Shown here: one piece after another, positions 44,075-63,466 of the stretch
How positions within the stretch are numbered: the stretch's first letter is position 1
Layout: the number at the start of each line of letters is the position of its first letter
Assembly: GCF_003054555.1 (NCBI RefSeq)
Contig: NZ_CP026304.1
Coordinates: 4,774,001 to 4,838,000, forward strand
Direction: 5' to 3'
DNA: 64,000 bases
Source of the DNA: Streptomyces lunaelactis
Lineage (GTDB): Bacteria > Actinomycetota > Actinomycetes > Streptomycetales > Streptomycetaceae
Program-made: the position numbers and the translations under genes
The notes under the pieces: model-generated
What the model was told of the DNA's origin: nothing
What the model saw: the letters and a program-made list of their open reading frames with translations, nothing else
Database searches by the model: none

Positions 44075-45063
44075 GCCCCCCAGGCATGTTCGGTGCTCGC
44101 GGTGCGAGCCGGTGCGGTGTTATCCCGCGCCGTCACTTCCATGGAGCAGGCGCTCCACACGTCGCCATGGCCCAGCGACCGGTGCACGGTGGTGGTGCCG
44201 GGCAGTGCGGAGCACGCGGCCCGGGCCGCCCCGACCTTCCTCGTCAGCTCCGGGTCGTCGGCGGCGTAGAGGATGCCGAGCACCGTGCCGCTGTGGGCAC
44301 AGGCCACCCCCAGTCCGCCGGTCTCCTCGCAGATCCGGCGCAGCTCGGGCAGGCTCCGGCGGGACCGGGCCGCCGCGTTGAGCTCGGAGCTGCGGGTGGC
44401 GACGCGGCCCACGGCGGTCAGGTCACGGGCCCGGACGGCGCCGCACAGCTCGTCCAGCAGCCGGGCGTACTCCGCCTTGTCGGCCTCGCTGACCTGCCGC
44501 GCGTCCCGGTTGTGCGCGATCGTGTCGACCTGACCGCCCTCGTCGTACGCGACGATGGCCAGCGACGGCAGGATCCCCAGCCCCTCACGGAGTTCGGCCT
44601 CGCGGTGGTAGTACGCGACGATCTCGTCGTACATGACCCCGTCGGTCGGTTCGATCTCCCGCAGGAACGACTCGATCGCCGCCGCGTCGAACGTCGTGCC
44701 CAGCGCCGCGCCCACCGCGCGCACGGTGGCCACCAGGTCCGCGGAGGAACTGGCCATCCCTTTGCCCTCGGGCAGTTCGCTGCTCAGCTCCAGTGAGCCG
44801 CCGCCGCTCCGCCCGGCGGCGGCCAGCGCCAGCTCGGCGATGCGCACCGCCTTGCCCTTGTGCGGCGGCCAGACCACGAATCCGTCGCGGTCCGGAGAGT
44901 GGCGGAAGACCGCCGTGCTCCATGCGGCGACCGGGAAGGTCACCATGAAGTGCCGGTCGCCGCCGGGCAGTACGCCTTGCAGGAGTTCGCCGAAGGTGCC
45001 GAACGCCGTGCCGGTGCCGCGCACGATCGTCTCAGTCGCCTTAGGGCGCGCTTGCGTGTCCAT
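44071..45063 (-). CDS. GHMP kinase, L-threonine kinase (PduX)-like
   Basis: A 330-residue GHMP-superfamily kinase. The ATP-binding motif PEGKGMASSSADLVATVRAV near residue 98-117 closely resembles PduX, the threonine kinase of cobalamin salvage, and AFGTFGELLQGVLPG near residue 20 is the PduX-type opening. No cobalamin or propanediol genes are near. Instead it is coupled to a PLP beta-replacement gene and a lyase gene inside an NRPS operon, so it most likely makes O-phospho-L-threonine as the activated precursor of 2,3-diaminobutyrate. It overlaps the lyase gene by 23 bases. Confidence 0.83.
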   Translation of the reverse strand: MDTQARPKATETIVRGTGTAFGTFGELLQGVLPGGDRHFMVTFPVAAWSTAVFRHSPDRDGFVVWPPHKGKAVRIAELALAAAGRSGGGSLELSSELPEGKGMASSSADLVATVRAVGAALGTTFDAAAIESFLREIEPTDGVMYDEIVAYYHREAELREGLGILPSLAIVAYDEGGQVDTIAHNRDARQVSEADKAEYARLLDELCGAVRARDLTAVGRVATRSSELNAAARSRRSLPELRRICEETGGLGVACAHSGTVLGILYAADDPELTRKVGAARAACSALPGTTTVHRSLGHGDVWSACSMEVTARDNTAPARTASTEHAWGA

Positions 45064-46525
45064 TTCCGTCCTCCCCCGTTGCCCGGGCGGTCGCCGCCCG
45101 CGCCGCCCACTCCCGTACGAGCCGCTCGTGCTCGTCCCGCTGCGCGCGCAGTGCCGCGCCCACCGCGTCCGGGTGCGCCGACCCGCTGGACTTCATCCGG
45201 CGCAGCGCCCGCCCCACGTCGAAGGCGTCGCCCAGCGTCCTGGCCGGGTCGCGCAGCACGTGACCCTCCGCCTCGGCCGCCGCGCGCAGCAGCTCCGGGT
45301 CGCCGTCGGCAGGCTTGCGGCCTGCCGCCACCGCCGCGACGATGTACCGCCCCGCGATCACCTGGGCGCGTCGCCAGGGGACCTCCTCGGCCAGCGTCAG
45401 GGAGTTGGCGAGGGCGAAGCCGCCCAGGAACTCCCGCTCGCAGACCTCGGCCATCCGGTCTGCCCGGAAAGTGAGGTGCCGCAGGACCTCGGTGAACAGC
45501 CGCAGCGTGCTGCGCAGCGCCTCGAACGCCTCGTAGACGTGCGCTCCGGCCTCCTTGGAGACCTCGACGGTGTTGGAGTACGGCGTGTTGCGCTGACCCA
45601 GCGTCACATCGATGTGGAACGACGACAGATGGGCGCTGCGACCGCGGATGCGCTCCAGGATCGGGAAGTTCTTCTTCTGCGGCATGGCCGACGAGATGCC
45701 CGACAGCTCGTCCGGCAGGTCGATGAAGCCGTACTCGCTGCTCCCCCAGGCCAGCAGGTCCGTCGCGAACCGGCTCAGCGCCACCCCGAAGACCCCGAAC
45801 TCGGCGGTGATCTCCAGGGCCCAGCCGCGCGAGGCGACCGACATCAGCGCGTTCGGCTGTGCCCGCCGGAAGCCCAGCAGGGATGCCATCCTGTCCCGGT
45901 CCCAGGGCAGTTCCTGGCCGGACATGGCGCCCGCACCCAGCGGGCAGGCATCAAAGCCGTCGTACGTGGCGAGCAGTCGGCGCAGCGTGTGCTGGACGTG
46001 CTCGGAGAGCGCCGCCAGGTAGAAGCCCGGGGTGATGATCTGGGCGGCCTGGTGGTGGGTGTAGCCGGGCATGGGCAGATCGGTGGTGGCCTCCGCCAGC
46101 TGCCGGGCCGCCTCCTGGAACTCCAGCAGTGACTCCGCCGCGCCGATGAGCCGGCCACGGCCGAACATCAGCTGGGCGCAGGCCTGGAGGTCATTGCGGC
46201 TCCGGTCGAGGTGCCAGGTCGGGACCGGCGCGGACAGCCCGGCCTCCACGTGCCGCTCCAGCGCGAACGCGATGTCGGACATGTTCGCCTGCTGCTGCCC
46301 GGTGATGACCTCCCGGGTCGCACCGGCGAGCAGGCCGTCCAGCTCCCGCGTCTGTTCCGGGCTGATGAGCCGCATACGCGCGTACTCGGCGACGAGCGTG
46401 CGCTCGATCTTCACGTAGTAGGGGAGCAGGTGCTCGGCCTCGTAGGCGAACTGCGGATCGAGCAGCTCGGTCCGGAGGAGGAAGCTGGGGCCGCTAGAAA
46501 TGCGGCCGCTGAGTGTGTGCTTCAC
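45041..46525 (-). CDS. Argininosuccinate-lyase-like enzyme
   Basis: A 494-residue member of the fumarase/aspartase superfamily. HLDRSRNDLQA, MPGYTHHQAAQ and the mobile-loop signature ISSAMPQKKNFP with its catalytic serine are intact. A second argB-argH context is absent, so arginine synthesis is unlikely. With the kinase and PLP enzyme beside it, the expected reaction is removal of fumarate from an aspartate adduct to leave 2,3-diaminobutyrate. The GTG start follows the MFS stop by 11 bases. Confidence 0.83.
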   Translation of the reverse strand: MKHTLSGRISSGPSFLLRTELLDPQFAYEAEHLLPYYVKIERTLVAEYARMRLISPEQTRELDGLLAGATREVITGQQQANMSDIAFALERHVEAGLSAPVPTWHLDRSRNDLQACAQLMFGRGRLIGAAESLLEFQEAARQLAEATTDLPMPGYTHHQAAQIITPGFYLAALSEHVQHTLRRLLATYDGFDACPLGAGAMSGQELPWDRDRMASLLGFRRAQPNALMSVASRGWALEITAEFGVFGVALSRFATDLLAWGSSEYGFIDLPDELSGISSAMPQKKNFPILERIRGRSAHLSSFHIDVTLGQRNTPYSNTVEVSKEAGAHVYEAFEALRSTLRLFTEVLRHLTFRADRMAEVCEREFLGGFALANSLTLAEEVPWRRAQVIAGRYIVAAVAAGRKPADGDPELLRAAAEAEGHVLRDPARTLGDAFDVGRALRRMKSSGSAHPDAVGAALRAQRDEHERLVREWAARAATARATGEDGNGHASAP

Positions 46526-46536
46526 GCTTTCCCGCC

Positions 46537-47810
46537 TCAGACCGCTACAGGGTCGGCATCGGGGATCTCCCGCACCGATCGGACGCCGGACAGCAGGATC
46601 ACGACGCCGGAGAGCAGGACACCGACGGCGCCGAGCGCCAGTGTCTGCTGGGCACCCAACCAGCCGCCGAGAAAGCCGCCGGCGAGGGCGCCGACCGGGG
46701 TGACGCCCATCACGACCATCCGGATCGTCGCGTTCATCCGGCCCTGGAGGTCGTCGGGAGTGACGGCCGACCGCAGGCTGCGCTGGTTGACGTTGTAGAT
46801 GATGACCATGGCCGAGTCGATGAAGTGCATGGCCACGATGAGCAACGACGCCTCGGTCTTCGGCAGCTGCGTGGCCACCGGGATCAGCAGGGCCGACAGC
46901 CCCGCGATCACCAGGGAGAAGACCATCGCGCGCCCGACTCCCAGGAGTCGGGTCGCTCGCTCGGCGACCAGCGCCCCGACCAGCGCGCCCGCCCCGGCGG
47001 AGGCGAAGATCAGCCCGATGAAGAACGGTTCCAGGCCCAGCGTCCGGGTGATGAAGATCAGGAAGACCGGCTCGATCACCAGGGTGAAGAGGTTGAAGAC
47101 CAGCGTGGCGGTGACCAGCGTGCGGACCACCTTGTTACGCAGCACGGGCTGCGCGCCCTCGGCGATCTCCCGCCAGACGCCGGGCTGTACGGCGGCCTCG
47201 ACCGCGCCGGCCGGGGCGGGCTTCGCCTCGCGGTGCCCGATGAGGCCGGTGAAGACGGCCGACACCAGGTACGTGAACGAGTTGATGATCACCGCGAGAG
47301 GCGCGGAGATGATCTGGAGCAAGCCGCCACCGATCGCGTTGCCCGCGATGTCCGAGGCGGAACTGCTCAGCTCCAGCTTGCTGTTGCCTTCGACCAGGTC
47401 CTTGCGGTCGATGAGCAGCGGCAGATAGGAGGCGCTGCCGATGTCGGAGACCACCGTGCAGACGCCGACGGCCAGCGACACCGCGAGCAGCAGCGGGAAG
47501 GAGAGGAAGTCGCCCGCCCAGCCGATCGGCAGGAGCAGCAGCAGCCCCGCGCGCACCAGGTCGGTGAGGATGAGGATGGGGCGCTTGGCGCTCCGGTCCA
47601 GCCACACCCCGGCGAACAGGCTGATGAAGAGGTAGGGCAGTCCCTCCGCCGCGATCAGGACGCCCATCTCGAACGGCGTCGCCGCCAGCGAGACGGCTGC
47701 GATCAGCGGAAGCGCCACGGCCGTGACTTTGGACCCGAACAGCGACGCGGTCAGTCCGAACCACAGGTTGCGGAAGTCGGCGTGCCGCCACAGGGTCGTT
47801 CTCTTGTCGG

Positions 47811-47814
<4 letters not shown>
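46537..47814 (-). CDS. MFS exporter of the peptide cluster
   Basis: A 425-residue major-facilitator protein with 12 predicted membrane helices, opening with the DFRNLWFGLTASLFGSKVTA motif of the MFS_3/enterobactin-exporter-like group and a loop DRSAKRPILILTDLVRA between helices 2 and 3. It should export the peptide product across the cytoplasmic membrane, with resistance as a side effect. The GTG start overlaps the NRPS stop by 4 bases, which couples export to synthesis. Confidence 0.85.
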
Positions 47815-55154
<7,340 letters not shown>

Positions 55155-55219
55155 GAAGTCCCCATCCCTTGGTACCGGGCGGCTCGTACAGCCGCTTGTC
55201 CGCCGTCGTCCGGCGCTGG

Positions 55220-58783
<3,564 letters not shown>

Positions 58784-59122
58784 AGATCAACTGCCTCAAG
58801 AGGCATCGCTTTACCCTGGCATCCAGGGGCGGCCGAAACGAGCAAGCTGGTGCCTCATATAACTGCATGACAGCAAGCTGAGCGCTTGGCATACAACACC
58901 AAAGGGAGCGAAACGGACGCACGGGAGAGAGCGTTGACGTGCAGGTACTCGCGGATCCCGTGGTCCGCGAAGAGCGGCCCGCGGCCGTGACGCCCGCCGA
59001 TTCCCCCGGCTCCTGCGCGCGAAATACTTCGAAAAGCGCCGAGGGCACCCGGTGTATCACCTCGTCACGGCCGACCGTGCGAATGAAGTAGGTCCGGGCA
59101 TCCGGCTCAGGCCTACGGGGAC
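58784..59122. other. Upstream region of the starter NRPS gene
   Basis: No gene can be supported. One minus-strand frame (about 58860-59100) reads TYFIRTVGRDEVIHRVPSAL, which looks protein-like, but it has no clear start or family and is probably a remnant. The NRPS promoter should lie here. Confidence 0.4.
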
Positions 59123-59435
59123 AGGGCTGTTGCAAAGTCGTGTGATCTTGTAATGGTCCTGGTCGGCGGTACTTGTCGCGCCGTCCGTGCCGTAAACAAC
59201 GAAGCCCCGTTGGAGCGAGTGACTTTGCCAAGTCGCTGCACTCAACGGAGCTTCGAGGGGAGGAGGTCACCGCCTGCCATGCGGAAGGCGATACCGGGCA
59301 CGGGCGGCGTGAACTGCGCGCCGTAAAGGCCCTGACGGTCACTGAACTCGGTGTGGACTTCCCCGGCGCGGTCCAAGCCGCGCGGCTTGCCCCGACCAGC
59401 GAAGTCACAAGATCAGTCGACTTTGCAACAGCCCT
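59123..59435. mobile_element. 313-bp remnant of an ISAs1-like insertion sequence with both terminal repeats
   Basis: The ends are inverted copies: 17 bases at 59123-59139 match the reverse complement of 59419-59435 exactly, and similarity extends to about 28 bases with a few mismatches. Inside, the plus strand still encodes HGRRELRAVKALTVTELGVD followed by FPGAVQAARL, a piece from the transposase of the ISAs1 family. The rest of the transposase is deleted, so the element could only move with help from an intact relative. Confidence 0.7.
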
Positions 59436-59497
59436 CCCCACGGGGAAGCCCGGGTACGGCAGCGTGACCCCGACTACCGTGCCGAGACCGGCACCCC

Positions 59498-59545
59498 GGA
59501 CGGCCAACACCCGGGCCAAGTCATTGGCCCGGGTGTTGGCCGTCC
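59498..59545 (-). terminator. 22-bp perfect hairpin between mbtH and the starter NRPS gene
   Basis: A 22-bp perfect stem (59498-59519 with 59524-59545) with a 4-base loop, about 100 bases downstream of the mbtH stop. Strong hairpins without T-runs act as terminators in Streptomyces. Confidence 0.75.
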
Positions 59546-59642
59546 GTACACAACTGCCCCGCTGCCTACCGACGATCAGTGCCACCGCGTCCGGGGACTC
59601 GCGTACTTTGGTCCTCGATCGGGCGGTGCGGGGCCGTACCGC

Positions 59643-59861
59643 CTATCGCGCGGAGGTCGCCATCTCGTCGACGAGGCTCTTGGGCCGCATGTCGGTCCAG
59701 TTCTCCTCGATGTACGCCAGGCACTCTTCGCGGCGGGCCTCCCCGAAGGCCGCTGCCCAGCCCTCGGGCACCGCGACGAACGAGGGCCACAGCGAGTGCT
59801 GGTTCTCGCCGTTGACCAGCACGAGGTAGGTGCCGTCCGCGTCCTCGAAGGGATTGCTCAT
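59643..59861 (-). CDS. MbtH-like NRPS helper protein
   Basis: A 72-residue protein with the full family signature: [20 protein letters not shown] followed by [19 protein letters not shown] and [12 protein letters not shown]. MbtH-like proteins bind adenylation domains and are needed for their folding or activity. It is encoded upstream of the NRPS operon on the same strand, but an IS remnant and a strong hairpin lie between them, so it may be transcribed separately. GAGGA precedes the ATG. Confidence 0.93.
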   Translation of the reverse strand: MSNPFEDADGTYLVLVNGENQHSLWPSFVAVPEGWAAAFGEARREECLAYIEENWTDMRPKSLVDEMATSAR

Positions 59862-60087
59862 GGTTGGTTCCTCATCTCTTCTTGGGGCCTTTTCGGGAGC
59901 TTCGGTGGGATCGGATCCGTGATGCCGGACCCGAAGTCAAGTACGGGTTGGTCAGGCCCACGAGGTACGCGTCCGACGCACGAACCAGCGGCTCCGTGCC
60001 GGTGCCCGCGCTCCCCCCGGAGGCGGTCCACCCCACGGGCCACGCCCGGACACCCCGCTCCCGCATGACCAGCCGGCTGGGCGCCCG

Positions 60088-60560
60088 TCACGGCAGTCCA
60101 CCGCCCGCACATGCGGCTGGGCGACCGTCGGCTGCCCGGTGAACACCCGTGTTGATCTCACCGGGCTCGATCCGGCAGACCTGGATCTTCACCTGGTCGG
60201 CCCGGCCGAGGAACTCGCCAGGCCGGCCGGACGAGCCTCTCCGCCCACCGGCACCAGCCGGAGGCCATGCAGAAGGCGAGGGTGGCCGCCTGGTCCCGCA
60301 CGAACCCATCAGCCGCTCAGGGTCGTAGCGCTGTCATCGGCGACCGCCAGCCGCGCGCCGCTGAGTGACCTGCAGTAGATCTCCAGCAACGAGGTGTCGA
60401 AGGCCGTCGACGCAGAGTGCGGCATGGTGGCGCCCGGGCCGAACCCGTACGCGTCCGTCGTGCTGCATACCCCGCAGGGCGCCTCTTCGTTCTCCCGCAC
60501 GTCCAGCACCACCTCGCGGGGTCCTGCTCATGCTGTACGTGGTCAGCGGAGTGGTGACGT
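60088..60560 (-). pseudogene. Decayed NRPS adenylation domain
   Basis: Two recognisable A-domain pieces remain in the correct order on the minus strand. An A4-like segment (AYGFGPGATMPHSASTAFDT followed by SLLEIYCRSLSGARLAVAD) lies at about 60320-60450, and an A8-like segment (EFLGRADQVKIQVCRIEPGE) at about 60160-60230. The normal distance between them is more than twice as long, so the middle is deleted, and they are in different frames. Between it and mbtH (59862-60087) I see no gene. Confidence 0.65.
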
Positions 60561-60587
60561 CCGGCCTGGCGCCCCCGTCCCGTAGCG

Positions 60588-60836
60588 TCAGGCGTCGCGG
60601 GTGGGGGAGCCCCAGCCGGTGTCCGACGACGCCAGGGTCTTCGCGCCGGGACCACCCCAGCCGGTGTCTACTCGAGTGAGGCCCTTGAAACCGTGGTTGC
60701 CCCTGCCGGTGTCCGCCACGACGGCGGTGGGCCGCTGGTCGGCCGCCTGCCCCGCGGTGGTGACAGCGGTCGCCCCCGCGACGGCCACGACGGCGAGCGT
60801 GCAAGCGGTGCGGAATATGGTGGTGAAGTGCCTCAT
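60588..60836 (-). CDS. Small secreted peptide with repeated DTGWG motif
   Basis: An 82-residue precursor. MRHFTTIFRTACTLAVVAVA is a signal peptide with likely cleavage after A-G-Q-A-A near residue 32, leaving about 50 residues. The mature part has three spaced copies of the motif: VVADTGRG, RVDTGWGGP and SSDTGWGSP. No cysteine remains in the mature part. It is divergent from a TrmB/LuxR-like regulator gene with 140 bases between the starts. Function is unknown; a signalling peptide, a modified-peptide precursor or a cell-surface peptide are all possible. AAGGA lies about 11 bases upstream of the ATG. Confidence 0.65.
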   Translation of the reverse strand: MRHFTTIFRTACTLAVVAVAGATAVTTAGQAADQRPTAVVADTGRGNHGFKGLTRVDTGWGGPGAKTLASSDTGWGSPTRDA

Positions 60837-60976
60837 TGCGTTACATGTCCTTCAACAGTTCCACTGAGAGGGATCTGGTCGGAAACCCCCCCTTGCGCCC
60901 CCTGGCACGCCTTCACTCTGGCAGGCCATCCTGGCTGGATCCTGCATAGTGGTGGATCATTAATCTGCATGTCAGC
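60837..60976. promoter_or_regulatory. Divergent promoter region of the DTGWG peptide and regulator genes
   Basis: These 140 bases separate two divergent starts and must hold both promoters. They include a run of seven C and repeats of CTGGCA/CTGGCTGG type near 60899-60940, but no box I can assign with confidence. Confidence 0.4.
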
Positions 60977-62038
60977 ATGATGAGCACTGGACGTAGAGAC
61001 GTGAATCAGCAGCAAACGGGCATACCTGGCGATGTGCATCCCTCAGGTGTCATGCACGCCGTCTACCGACACACGCTGCGCCAGTCCCCCGTCACTGTGG
61101 AGGGCATCGCCTCCAGCCTGGGCCTGGCCCTCGCTGTGGCCCAGCGGTCCTGCACGGAACTGGCCGAGCTCGGCCTGCTGCGCGAGGACGCAGAGGCGCC
61201 TTCCGGTTTCGTCGCCGTCGACCCTGAGACTGCCGCCGAGCGCGTCATCAGCCCGATGGAACGCTCCATCCGCGCGCAACGCTCCACCGTCGAGACCCTG
61301 CGCGGGCAGCTTCTGGAGTTCAGCCGCGTCTACGAGGAGCAGCCCGCCAGAAGCGACGCGCGCGGCTCCGTCGAGTTCCTGGCGACGCTCAGCAGCACCC
61401 GGGCGGCCATCGCCGAACTCGCCTCGAAGTGCGAGAGCGAGGTACTGACCTCCCAGCCCGGTGGCGGCCGTAAGGCCGACGTCCTGGAGGAGGCCATCGC
61501 CCGCGACGAGGCGATGCTGGAGCGCGGGGTCAGCATGCGCACCCTCTACCAGCACACCGCCCGTTTCAGTCAGGGCACCCGCGAGTACGTGGAACGGGTC
61601 TCCCAGCGCGGCGCCGAGGTGCGGACGCTCGACGACCAATTCGTACGTCTGCTGATGTTCGACCAGAAAGTGGCCGTCATCGGGGTCGAGGGCGACCCGG
61701 GCGCTGCGATCATCGTGCGCGAGCCCAACCTGATCCACTTCATCAGGAGCACCTTCGAGCTGTGGTGGGTCAGCGCGACCCCGTTCCCCCTGGAGTGGAA
61801 CAACCAGGAGGTCGCGGACATCTCCGAGCAGCTGAAGCAGCGGATCACCCTGCTGCTCAGCGAAGGACTGACCGACCAGTCGATCGCCACCCGCATGGGC
61901 ATGTCCGTCCGCACCTGCCGCCGCCACATCGCAGAGGTCATGGACCGCCTCGGCGTGAAGAGCCGTTTCCAGGCGGGCTACCTCCTCGGTACCCAGCGCA
62001 CCGAGCCGCCGGCCCGGCCCCCGACAGCTCAGCCCTAG
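60977..62038 (+). CDS. Regulator with TrmB-like N-terminus and LuxR-type C-terminal helix-turn-helix
   Basis: A 353-residue DNA-binding protein. Residues about 25-75 (MHAVYRHTLRQSPVTVEGIA) look like a TrmB/MarR winged helix, the middle (85-230) is helical, and the end (LTDQSIATRMGMSVRTCRRH followed by IAEVMDRLGVKSRFQAGYLL) is a GerE/LuxR recognition domain. Streptomycetes carry many such regulators next to small secreted peptides. It may control the divergent DTGWG gene or the nearby NRPS cluster. Start ATG 60977; a GTG at 61001 is also possible. Confidence 0.78.
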   Translation: MMSTGRRDVNQQQTGIPGDVHPSGVMHAVYRHTLRQSPVTVEGIASSLGLALAVAQRSCTELAELGLLREDAEAPSGFVAVDPETAAERVISPMERSIRAQRSTVETLRGQLLEFSRVYEEQPARSDARGSVEFLATLSSTRAAIAELASKCESEVLTSQPGGGRKADVLEEAIARDEAMLERGVSMRTLYQHTARFSQGTREYVERVSQRGAEVRTLDDQFVRLLMFDQKVAVIGVEGDPGAAIIVREPNLIHFIRSTFELWWVSATPFPLEWNNQEVADISEQLKQRITLLLSEGLTDQSIATRMGMSVRTCRRHIAEVMDRLGVKSRFQAGYLLGTQRTEPPARPPTAQP

Positions 62039-62040
62039 TC

Positions 62041-62248
62041 CCGGCCGCTGGGCACGCCGGCCGCGCCACTCCACCCAGCGCGGATCGTCCAGCACCGTCT
62101 CCGGGTCGACCACGCCAGCGGCCTCCAGGAATACCACCAAGTCGCGGTCGGAGAGCGCCAGGCCGTGGATCTCGTCCCGGCCGTGCCGGTGCATCCTCAC
62201 CCGCTGGCCGCCCGATGCAGACGGCCGATGCACGACGAATCGGCGCAC
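62041..62248 (-). pseudogene. Remnant of a small conserved protein
   Basis: From a GTG at 62248 the minus strand reads RRFVVHRPSASGGQRVRMHR then LALSDRDLVVFLEAAGVVDP and DDPRWVEWRG, which resembles a small conserved actinobacterial protein. No stop follows, and the frame runs on across the regulator gene in antisense, so the natural end has been lost. Confidence 0.45.
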
Positions 62249-62421
62249 CGCCCATATCGGCCAGACTGCCCCGATTTGCCTGCGGCTTGCGGGCCGTCGG
62301 CGCCTTGGGGCTGAGGGGTACGCAGTAGCTGACGGTCGGCGCGCGCACTAGAAGACCGATGAAGATGTTGGGGTCTGGACCCGCCGCGCGAGCGGCGGGG
62401 TCAGACTGTTCTGTTGTGGCG

Positions 62422-62538
62422 ATGAGTGAATGGGCCGGGGAGACGGTCGGGCCGGATGTGTGGGCGATCTGCCGACTGATCAACCTCGGACTCACCCGGA
62501 CCAACGAAACCTGGACCATCACCCCAGCCACCGCATAG
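62422..62538 (+). CDS. Possible 38-residue protein of unknown function
   Basis: A short frame from ATG 62422 to a TAG at 62536-62538 (MSEWAGETVGPDVWAICRLI and a threonine-rich end). Codon use is plausible, but I see no family and no ribosome binding site. It may be the end of a decayed gene. The rest of 62249-62587 contains nothing I can support. Confidence 0.25.
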   Translation: MSEWAGETVGPDVWAICRLINLGLTRTNETWTITPATA

Positions 62539-62587
62539 ACAGAGGGGCCGCCCGGCCTGCGGCCGGACAACCCCTCAGCAAGATCTT

Positions 62588-62790
62588 CATGAGTCTTCTG
62601 CCTCGTCGCCGCCCGTCTGCCGGATACGGGAGCGGCCGCGGCCCTTCGCGCGCTGGGTGAGAGCGTCGGCGGGCGCGGCCCGGCGCGGCGTACGACTGCC
62701 GGTGTCGCGGCTGCCGGCCGCCTGCTCGATGACGCCCCAGTCCTCGGCCTCGGCGATCTGCGTGACCCGGCGCGGCTGCCCGCCCGCCGC
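62588..62790 (-). pseudogene. C-terminal fragment of an unidentified gene
   Basis: A minus-strand frame ending at the TGA 62588-62590 reads PRRVTQIAEAEDWGVIEQAA followed by a basic tail (QRAKGRGRSRIRQTGGDEAE), with actinobacterial codon bias. The upstream part is proline/alanine-rich and no start is found. I cannot name it. Confidence 0.35.
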
Positions 62791-62829
62791 CGGAGCGGGC
62801 CCGGCGGATCGCGCGGCCCGCCGAGCCCG

Positions 62830-63454
62830 CGTCGTGGGGACGGCCGGCGCCTACGGGGGCGTGCCGGGCGATGGTCCGGACGGGACGTCGGTGGCCGACG
62901 CGAAGCGGGACGAGGGCACCCGGCCGGAACCGCGCGTCACGATCACCGGGAAGCCGGACCCGCGAATCGGCGATCCCAAGTGGTACATGCGCCAGCGCCG
63001 ACCAGATGATCAAGCTGCTGGAAATCAGCCTGCCCAAGGGGGAGTTCAGCAAGCAGCGGGGCACCAGCAACTTCGGCGGCCCGGGCGACATCGCAAACGC
63101 CTCCCTGGTGTACGACGACGGCTTTGGCACGTCGCTCATCTCGATCTCCGCCAAGCGCGTCGACCCAAGGACCCGGCGCTCAAGAAGTCACTCAAGGTCA
63201 AGACCTTCCTGCGGGTGACCGTCGCGCCCGGTACTCCGGACGGCGGCATGGTGCGCACACAGCAGAAGGCGGGCAAGCAGCCGGGCTCCCTGGAGTGGTC
63301 GGCCGAGACCGTCACGCCACAAGGGATGCGAGTCACCGTGACCGCCTTCAACTCGCAGTATCCGAACCAGGCGGCCGTCCGCCCCGAGCCCGCGCTCACC
63401 CTCGCGCAACTGTCCGCCATCGCCACCAGCGACAAGTGGCACAACTTCATGTAG
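62830..63454 (+). pseudogene. Frameshifted conserved hypothetical gene
   Basis: Protein-like sequence continues across three segments in two frames: RVTITGKPDPRIGDPKWYMR, then DQMIKLLEISLPKGEFSKQR with SNFGGPGDIANASLVYDDGF, then PGTPDGGMVRTQQKAGKQPG through TLAQLSAIATSDKWHNFM. Frame changes fall near 63000 and 63170. It resembles a Streptomyces conserved hypothetical protein. It is convergent with the polymerase gene. Confidence 0.55.
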
Positions 63455-63466
63455 CCCCGGGCGCGG

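Noticed and set aside
45041..46525. Arginine biosynthesis gene argH
   Set aside because: No other arginine genes are near, and it overlaps a threonine-kinase gene in an NRPS operon, so a pathway-specific lyase is more likely.
58860..59120. Possible small gene upstream of the starter NRPS
   Set aside because: The minus-strand frame looks protein-like for 40 residues but has no start, no family and runs into the IS remnant.
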